Shown: positions 6,144-10,408 of the stretch, piece after piece
Numbering within the stretch: the first letter of the stretch is position 1
How the letters are laid out: every line of letters begins with the position of its first letter
Source of the DNA: CAUZEO01 sp963578625
Lineage (GTDB): Bacteria > Verrucomicrobiota > Kiritimatiellia > SLOV01
Assembly: GCA_963578625.1 (NCBI GenBank)
Contig: CAUZEO010000180.1
Span: 1-10,408 of the forward strand
Length of the DNA stretch: 10,408 bases
Reading direction: 5' to 3'
Notes under the pieces: generated by a model
Seen by the model: only the letters and a program-made list of their open reading frames with translations
Database searches by the model: none
What the model was told of the DNA's origin: nothing
Translations under genes and position numbers: made by a program

Positions 6144-7298
6144 ATGCGCCAGTTGTATCGAAGCACGCTACGAATTGCAGCCCTGTTGATAGGTTTGCTG
6201 ACGGCACACGCCCCCTCGCACGCCGCCCTGAACGATGGCTCGGGCATCATCAACGTGCGTGACTACGGCGCCACTGGCAACGGCGATACCGATGACACCG
6301 CCGCCATCCAGGCCGCCGTCAAGGCAGCGGCCATAACGCGCAGCGAGCTCACCCCTATCGGCGGCACCTTCCAAAGCGGGCCGGTGCTGGTTTTTCCACA
6401 GGGCAAGTACATTGTACACGATACCTTCCAGGTCGATTCCGTGCTCTCGATACGCGGCGAGGGCCGGGCCATCATTTTGCAAACCGATAAGGACAAGCAT
6501 ATTTTCGAATCGAAATATGCCTGGCGCCTCAGCATCAAAGACCTCACTTTCTTCGGCGGCAAAGACCAGATTCACCTCTTCAATCCCAACGTCAATTCCG
6601 GCCAGATCATTATCGAGGGCTGCCGTTTTTACGGATCAACGGGCGCGGCCATCTGGAATAAGGTGACTTCGACGACAATGAAAATCTCGGATTGCGAGTT
6701 CATCCGCTGCCGCCAGACCTGGGTGAGCAGGGATTGCGATCAATCGATCATGCGCGACTGCTGGATCGAAACCACGAGGATGGGGGACTATGCCGCCATC
6801 GAACACCACGTCGGCATGATGACGCTGGAGAACATCGTGGGCTGCCCGGATGAGGGCTCGCCCAAACGCCGCTGGATCGACAACCACGCCGAGTGGCTGA
6901 CCATTAAGAAATTTCGTTTCGGCGGCGAGGGGCGCGGCATGACGCCGGTGTATCAATACAAAAAATACACCGGCACCATTCTCAACAACGCCCCCTGGAA
7001 CGAAATGGGCACCACGCTGATCATGGACGATTGCTTTATCGTTGCTAATGGCTCCGAACACCAATGCGCGGTTTACTGTTTCGAAGTGCCCAACGTGCTG
7101 CGACTGACCAATAGCATCCTCGCGACCGGCATTCCGCCGCTGCAATGGGACGACAAAATCGATCTCAACACATACTTCCGCTCGCCCTACTTCGCCGACC
7201 CGAACTCACGCCTGCTGTCGTATTCGATCGATGGCACGATCGGCACCAACGTTTCGCTGCCCAAAGGCCTGACCAAGCCGGTTATGAATGCGCCCTGA
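6144..7298 (+). CDS. Secreted Pectate_lyase_3-type beta-helix protein
   Basis: A 384-residue exported protein. The signal peptide is MRQLYRSTLRIAALLIGLLT followed by AHAPSHA (1-27). The mature start, INVRDYGATGNGDTDDTAAI (about 36-55), is the hallmark of the Pectate_lyase_3/rhamnogalacturonase-epimerase family (Pfam PF12708), which folds as a right-handed beta-helix. Later turns such as IIIEGCRFYGSTG, MKISDCEFIRCR and LIMDDCFIVANG continue the coil. Members act on polysaccharides outside the cell or serve as tail-spike-like binding proteins. Catalytic residues cannot be assigned here. AAGGAG lies 7 nt before the ATG, so the start is well supported. It is divergent from the PKD-bearing beta-helix gene, which suggests joint work on an extracellular glycan (inference). 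Confidence 0.85.
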   Translation: MRQLYRSTLRIAALLIGLLTAHAPSHAALNDGSGIINVRDYGATGNGDTDDTAAIQAAVKAAAITRSELTPIGGTFQSGPVLVFPQGKYIVHDTFQVDSVLSIRGEGRAIILQTDKDKHIFESKYAWRLSIKDLTFFGGKDQIHLFNPNVNSGQIIIEGCRFYGSTGAAIWNKVTSTTMKISDCEFIRCRQTWVSRDCDQSIMRDCWIETTRMGDYAAIEHHVGMMTLENIVGCPDEGSPKRRWIDNHAEWLTIKKFRFGGEGRGMTPVYQYKKYTGTILNNAPWNEMGTTLIMDDCFIVANGSEHQCAVYCFEVPNVLRLTNSILATGIPPLQWDDKIDLNTYFRSPYFADPNSRLLSYSIDGTIGTNVSLPKGLTKPVMNAP

Positions 7299-7332
7299 AT
7301 TCGAACAAGTAAGCCGCGTTTAAGAATTTCCA

Positions 7333-7462
7333 ATGGATCGCGATTCCCTGCGCAGCCCCGATATCCTCTGGCTCGACAGCGCCGCCGAGCGCTGGCTCGA
7401 CGCCTACCCCATCGGCAACGGCCGCCTTGGCGTCATGGTTTTCGGCGGCCACGCTACCGAAA
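7333..7462 (+). pseudogene. GH95 alpha-L-fucosidase-type N-terminal fragment
   Basis: The first ~43 codons match the N-terminus of GH95 glycosidases, with LWLDSAAERWLDAYPIGNGR followed by LGVMVFGGHATE. The family normally continues with a QLNEDTLW motif and some 700 more residues. Here homology stops near 7460 and the next bases encode part of an unrelated protein in another frame. The signal-peptide-less start has no clear ribosome-binding site. This is a truncated remnant fused to the ceramidase-like fragment that follows. Confidence 0.7.
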
Positions 7463-7985
7463 CGTTCGCAGATTCTATTGAATGCGTCGCACAACCACAG
7501 CGGCCCCGTCAACTCCGGGGTGCTACCGTTTATTCTCGATTTACCGCAGCGCGAACACGAAGTAATTGACCGCTACACAGTTTGGATGCTTGATCGCATT
7601 TCACCCCGGCATGGTCGAGGTTCACGACCACTCGGTCAACAATCTCCTCGCGAAATACGACCACGAAGGCAAGCTTCGCACCAGCGTGCCCTATGCAGTG
7701 CAGGTGTGGCAGTTCGGCGACTATCTCACCCACATCGCGCTGGCGGGCGAGCCATGTGTCGATTATTCGCTGCGTTTCAAGGCGGCTTACGGCTGGGAGA
7801 ATACCTGGGTCTCCGGCTACAACGATGAGCTTCTGGCCTATATCCCATCGAAGCGTGTCCGTTGTGAGGGTGGCTACGAGGGAATCGAAGGTATGCAAGA
7901 GTACGGCCTGCCCGGCGCCTTCGAACCGGGTATCGAAGAGACGATCGCCGCCAAAGTTCAGGAGATGGTGTTCCAGACCACTTAA
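7463..7985 (+). pseudogene. Neutral/alkaline ceramidase-like gene remnant, deleted and frameshifted
   Basis: Two pieces of one family are joined. From 7463 one frame reads RSQILLNASHNHSGP and VIDRYTVWMLDRIS, matching the region with the zinc-binding SHxHSGP motif of neutral ceramidase-like proteins (Pfam PF04734 type). About 7600 the reading jumps to RHGRG, then shifts frame to SVNNLLAKYDHEG, SVPYAVQVWQFGD, LTHIALAGEPCVDYSLRFK, GYNDELLAYIPS, EGGYEG and YGLPGAFEPGIEETI, which is the natural C-terminal part, ending in a stop at 7985. Several hundred residues between the two pieces are missing by family comparison. There is no intact start. The gene cannot make a full enzyme. Confidence 0.75.
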
Positions 7986-8260
7986 TCCTCATTTGTGAGG
8001 TATGCAATTCCATTGCGGTACTGCAGCTACTCGTTAGGGAGAGGCCGGCGAACGGTTTAGTCGTGGAGGTACAAGATGAGTGCGTATTTATAAGAAATCG
8101 CTTTTGAGGCGGTGCCGGACACATGCCCGCTTAACCCAGACTGAAGGAGCGGTTTCGCGGGGAGTCAGTAGCCGGAGCGGGCTGAAGGCGTCAAGATGAA
8201 AGGCAAGGCCCCCTCAGCGTTCACGCAGGCTTGCCGCAAGGACACAGTTCAGTGCGCCGA
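7986..8260. other. Intergenic stretch without recognised gene
   Basis: After the remnant's stop there is a small hairpin, CCTCA-TTTG-TGAGG (7987-8000), without a following U-run. The remaining ~260 nt show no credible coding region, RNA gene or repeat, and run directly into repeat copy B. Confidence 0.5.
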
Positions 8261-8480
8261 TTCCTTGGGGGCGAGTTGGGGGCGAGATTGTGTCCGGGGG
8301 TGGGTTCTGGTTGTCCGGGTCTGTCCGCAATCTGACATTGGGGGCGGCCGGCGTGTTGCTCGCAATTCAGTCGCTGTCCGGAGTTTGCATCTTTGTGTCC
8401 ATGGTTGGCCGGTTCTCCGCCGTCCGTGGCCAGTGTCCGTCGGGAAGTCAAAATTGGTTCGAATCCCGTTGGGGGCACCA
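8261..8480 (+). repeat. Repeat copy B: phased TGNCC sites ending in a tRNA-3'-like segment
   Basis: Full-length homologue of copy A in the same orientation, 20 bp longer. The same TTGGGGGCGAG doublet opens it. TGNCC motifs start at 8292, 8313, 8323, 8375, 8396, 8406 and 8434, so the 21-bp and 10-bp spacings are kept in both triplets. Only the linkers differ in length (52 against 43, 28 against 17). The terminal 49 bp (8432-8480) match copy A except for the two bases just before CCA (CA here, TG in A). It carries GGTTCGAATCCC and ends in CACCA. Conservation of spacing while linker sequence drifts suggests the motifs bind protein. The unit reads as an attachment-like site. Confidence 0.75.
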
Positions 8481-8567
8481 TCTATTCCACTTCCGGAAAC
8501 AGACCTAACCCGCTCGATCAAGGCGTATTGTGTCGCGTGCAAGTCCTGGGCGGATACGCCCGCATCC

Positions 8568-8617
8568 TTCCTTTGGGGCGAGTTGGGAGCGAGATTGTGT
8601 CCGGAGATGGATTCTGG
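8568..8617 (+). repeat. Repeat copy C: truncated 5' part only
   Basis: This 50-bp segment matches the first 50 bp of copies A and B from TTCCTT through the first TGTCCGG to TTCTGG, with about four mismatches to A. Homology then ends abruptly at 8617, so neither the other phased motifs nor the tRNA-like end are present. It lies 87 nt after copy B. Confidence 0.65.
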
Positions 8618-8736
8618 CAATCGATTTGCTTAATGTGCCACGCTCCCGTGAAGATCCTTTCTAACCAAGCAACTGGAATTCGCACTCCCAAGAGGACCCC
8701 AACCCCCAGGTTTCAGCTTTCACATGGAACATTTGG

Positions 8737-8914
8737 TTCATGCGCTTTTCGGCTCATTAATTTCGCGTCACCACGATAACAGACTTGCCTAAGCAGGACG
8801 TGGCCCCCGAAGATATCCAACACTTGGCGGGCGCATGCGGATGCGCGAACGACCAAGCTTTACAATCGTCGGGACAAGGTGGTTACGCGGAGCATCGTTG
8901 AAAGAATATCGGTC
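8737..8914 (+). pseudogene. Tyrosine recombinase (phage-type integrase) C-terminal remnant
   Basis: Reading from 8737 gives FMRFSAH, a TAA stop at 8758-8760 where the family has Ser (TCA to TAA would suffice), then FRVTTITDL and PEDIQHLAG. An extra base at about 8833 shifts the frame, after which it reads HADARTTKLYNRRDK and SIVERISV. These are the HxxR box (H at 8755, R at 8764), the second His (8834) and the nucleophile Tyr (8861) of tyrosine recombinases. The catalytic C-terminus is recognisable but carries one nonsense and one frameshift change. No N-terminal half was found upstream. The last frame continues open into the next gene. It lies 119 nt after repeat copy C, fitting a site-specific integration history. 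Confidence 0.75.
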
Positions 8915-8971
8915 AAAAGCTCCGATGCCATGGACCGCAGGACGCGAAATTCAAAGAGAAGGGAACACAAA

Positions 8972-9451
8972 ATGCAAAATGATAAACTCGCTTGTTTCGC
9001 TGTGCTCACATCGGTGGGTCTGTTTGCGGCCGGCGGCATGGCGGACCAGAACGCAGGCCGCGGCGGCCATACTGGAAGTATCGGCAAGTTGCCCATCGAG
9101 CGGGACATCAATCCTGAACTGCCCACAGTGGTATTCTACGTACTCCCTCGGTGTGGAATCTGTGCCAACATTGACAGATGGCTAGTGAAACTCGACAAAG
9201 ACAACCCTGGGGTTGCTAACTACGTGCGTAAGAATTCGAAGGATAAGACGATTCATCCGGAAATGAACGCTCGGCGCGTAAAACATCATGGTCTCGTGTT
9301 CCTGGACACGAAGACCAACGTCACTTGGACGGCACAAGCGCATGGATTGCGCAAGGAGGTGTTCACTGCGGCTTTTGCCAAACACCTTGTTCCCCGAAAT
9401 CCTGCTGCGACCGGGAAAGTGCCCAGCCCGGAATCCCTACCGAAAAAATGA
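8972..9451 (+). CDS. Secreted thioredoxin-like protein with CGIC motif
   Basis: A 159-residue exported protein. The N-terminus, KLACFAVLTSVGLFAAGGMA (5-24), is a signal peptide, so it acts outside the cytoplasm. The domain begins TVVFYVLPRCGICANIDRWL, with the redox pair C61-C64 at the usual place after the first core strand. HHGLVFLDTKTNVTW and GLRKEVFTAAFAKHL complete a thioredoxin fold. The usual cis-proline loop is not obvious (family position replaced by HHG), as in small bacterial thioredoxin-like proteins of uncertain partner. The start at 8972 is chosen because AAGGGA (8959-8964) lies 8 nt upstream and the signal peptide begins there. The upstream in-frame codons belong to the integrase remnant. 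Probable role: disulfide exchange with an unknown partner. Confidence 0.75.
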   Translation: MQNDKLACFAVLTSVGLFAAGGMADQNAGRGGHTGSIGKLPIERDINPELPTVVFYVLPRCGICANIDRWLVKLDKDNPGVANYVRKNSKDKTIHPEMNARRVKHHGLVFLDTKTNVTWTAQAHGLRKEVFTAAFAKHLVPRNPAATGKVPSPESLPKK

Positions 9452-9530
9452 CCGCAGTTGCCCCATGCGGGTCGGGCCTCGGGAAGTTGTTGCGCACGAC
9501 CGGCTGAGGTCGACTCAGACGACCATTTCA

Positions 9531-9576
9531 TGGCGTTAGATTGCGTTTTGGGCTCTGGTTTTACCACCTAACGCCA
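9531..9576. repeat. Perfect 9-bp inverted repeat just ahead of the RAYT stub
   Basis: TGGCGTTAG (9531-9539) and CTAACGCCA (9568-9576) are perfectly complementary with a 28-nt spacer. It ends 14 nt before the GTG start of the RAYT fragment. A palindrome in this place fits a REP-type target or the left end of an IS200/IS605-like element, which RAYT enzymes recognise. This link is inference from position. Confidence 0.55.
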
Positions 9577-9590
9577 GGAAGGGGGGAATC

Positions 9591-9698
9591 GTGCCACGAG
9601 CAAACCGCTACATACCCGAGGGTCGGAACTATCATGTTACGCACCGTTGCCACAATCGCGCTTATCTCCTTAAGTTCAAAAAGGACCGGAACCGATAA
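9591..9698 (+). pseudogene. RAYT (REP-associated tyrosine transposase, Y1_Tnp) N-terminal stub
   Basis: Starting at GTG 9591, behind a strong AGGAAGGGGGG ribosome-binding site, the frame reads VPRANRYIPEG, then YHVTHRCHNRAYLLKFKKDR and a stop at 9698. This matches the first ~35 residues of RAYT/Y1 transposases, whose N-terminus typically reads PRxNRY...HxTHRCHNR..LLKF..DR. The HUH motif and catalytic tyrosine lie further on in the family and are absent. From about 9691 the DNA instead encodes part of a SUMF1 protein in a different frame, so this is a truncated remnant with no activity. Confidence 0.75.
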
Positions 9699-9987
9699 CC
9701 CATATCCACACACCAGTCCGGTGGAAACGTTTGCGCCGAACGGGTATGGGTTGTACGACATGGCGGGGAACCTGTGGGAGTGGTGTTGGGATTGGTACGG
9801 CGGCAGTTACTACGCCGCGTCGCCAGGAACGGATCCCCATGGCCCGGTGTCGGGGTCGTACCGCGGGTCTCGGGGCGGCGGCTGGGACGGCTTCGCGAGC
9901 AGCTGCCGTGTCGCGAATCGCAACGACTACCTGCCCGGCTACGAGGGCAATAGCCTGGGCTTCCGCCTCGTGAGGGCAGCGCGATGA
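9691..9987 (+). pseudogene. SUMF1/formylglycine-generating-enzyme-like C-terminal fragment
   Basis: The frame reads TDNPYPHTSPVETFAPNGYG, LYDMAGNLWEWCWDWYGG, YYAASPGTDPHGP, RGGGWDGFASSCRVANR and NSLGFRLVRAAR, then stops at 9987. This is the C-terminal third of the SUMF1 (FGE-sulfatase) fold. The N-terminal part is missing and has been replaced by the RAYT stub. The paired active-site cysteines of true sulfatase-activating FGE are not both present in the RGGGWDGFASSC stretch, so the parent was probably a SUMF1-fold paralogue and not an FGE. No start codon or ribosome-binding site was found for the fragment on its own. Confidence 0.75.
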
Positions 9988-10000
9988 GTCCTTGCCGTCA

Positions 10001-10027
10001 GGGTGCCGGCGCGGTAGCGCGGCACCC
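10001..10027. other. Strong GC-rich hairpin
   Basis: GGGTGCC (10001-10007) pairs with GGCACCC (10021-10027). The stem continues inward through G10008-C10020 and CGC/GCG around a GGTA loop, with one bulged G. There is no U-run on either side, so it is not a textbook terminator. It lies between the SUMF1 fragment and the prepilin-like gene, in a 249-nt gap with no other recognisable feature. Confidence 0.5.
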
Positions 10028-10236
10028 GCTCTGCGGCGGTACGACCATCCGGGAGCTTACCCGCCAGCCCCTCAGAATCGCCGTAGACGTGCCGGGTACC
10101 CAGGACCCGTACCCGGTATCCGTCGGAGTACTTCGGAAAACTGAACAATGACGAGCGCCACCGCGGAATCGCCAAAACATGTTGCAGGTCGTCCCGGATT
10201 CGGACACACTTGAACAGCATTCCGAGAACCGGAGAG

Positions 10237-10408
10237 ATGAACGCAAGCAAGAAGCGAAGTCGAAGCGGATTCACCCTGATTGAGTTGCTCGTGGTCATCG
10301 CGATCATTGCGATTCTTGCGGCCCTGCTGATGCCCGCCCTCACGCGCGCCCGCCAGCAGGGTGTCAGTATGAAATGCATGTCCAACCTGAAACAGCTCGG
10401 CATCAGCA
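10237..10408 (+). CDS. Prepilin-like protein (type IV pilin/pseudopilin N-terminus), partial
   Basis: The first 57 codons of a gene that runs off the right edge. The short basic leader MNASKKRSRSG is followed by the prepilin peptidase site G^FTLIELLVVIAIIAILAAL, with E at mature position 5, and then LMPALTRARQQG and KCMSNLKQLG. This layout is the N-terminal cleavage/methylation domain found in very many secreted proteins of Lentisphaerota, Verrucomicrobiota and Planctomycetota, often ending in an H-X9-DG domain that would lie outside the window. Processing would be by PilD-type peptidase at the inner membrane. GGAG lies only 2 nt from the ATG, which is close; an in-frame TTG at 10210 is possible but less likely. 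Confidence 0.85.
   Translation, partial: MNASKKRSRSGFTLIELLVVIAIIAILAALLMPALTRARQQGVSMKCMSNLKQLGIS

Noticed and set aside
8196..8633. 145-residue open frame on the + strand
   Set aside because: It runs through repeat copies B and C and their linker; codons show no protein family and the frame is explained by GC-rich repeat sequence.
9452..9470. Terminator after the thioredoxin-like gene
   Set aside because: CCGCA/TGCGG gives only a 5-bp stem with a 9-nt loop and no U-run.
9939..10403. 154-residue open frame on the - strand
   Set aside because: It overlaps the clear prepilin-like start and the SUMF1 end antisense. I recognise no family in it and see no ribosome-binding site, though the part at 9998-10140 is not excluded as a gene fragment.
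1..10408. CRISPR array, rRNA, toxin-antitoxin or phage-defence genes
   Set aside because: No regularly spaced direct repeats with unique spacers, no rRNA-like sequence and no recognisable defence protein were found on either strand.

Overview
The window looks like a gene-poor, rearranged chromosomal stretch from an uncultured bacterium of the PVC group (Verrucomicrobiota, Lentisphaerota or Kiritimatiellota) or Planctomycetota. This placement is an inference. It rests on the prepilin-like protein at the right edge, large secreted beta-helix proteins with a PKD domain, and fragments of GH95, neutral-ceramidase-like, SUMF1 and RAYT families that are abundant in those phyla. No 16S rRNA or other strong taxonomic marker is present.

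Left part (34-3059, + strand): a compact three-gene catabolic operon. It encodes a PfkB-family sugar kinase, an HpcH/HpaI class II aldolase whose start overlaps the kinase end, and a cytoplasmic Asp-box (BNR) beta-propeller protein of sialidase-like fold. Together they could cleave a glycoside or sugar acid, then phosphorylate and retro-aldol it. The substrate cannot be read from the sequence.

Middle part (3060-8260): a non-coding stretch with several small hairpins leads into a 200-bp repeat (copy A). Then come two divergent secreted right-handed beta-helix proteins. The one on the - strand has a PKD domain and a C-terminal domain; the one on the + strand is of the Pectate_lyase_3 type. They share a 340-bp intergenic region. 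Next is a broken chimera that joins the start of a GH95 glycosidase to a deleted, frameshifted neutral-ceramidase-like gene.

Right part (8261-10408): a second long copy of the repeat (B), a partial third copy (C), and the C-terminal remnant of a tyrosine recombinase with a stop and a frameshift. After these come an apparently intact secreted thioredoxin-like protein, a RAYT (REP-associated Y1 transposase) N-terminal stub fused to a SUMF1 C-terminal fragment, a strong GC hairpin, and the start of a prepilin-like protein.

The most unusual signal is repeat A/B. Each copy carries TGNCC motifs with the same 21-bp and 10-bp spacing, occurring twice, and ends in a 49-bp segment that resembles the 3' end of a tRNA (TpsiC-arm sequence plus CCA). 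I read these as attachment-site-like or tRNA-end-derived recombination sites. They bracket about 4.8 kb and sit near a decayed integrase. Together with two gene-fusion scars, this marks the region as a recombination hot spot.
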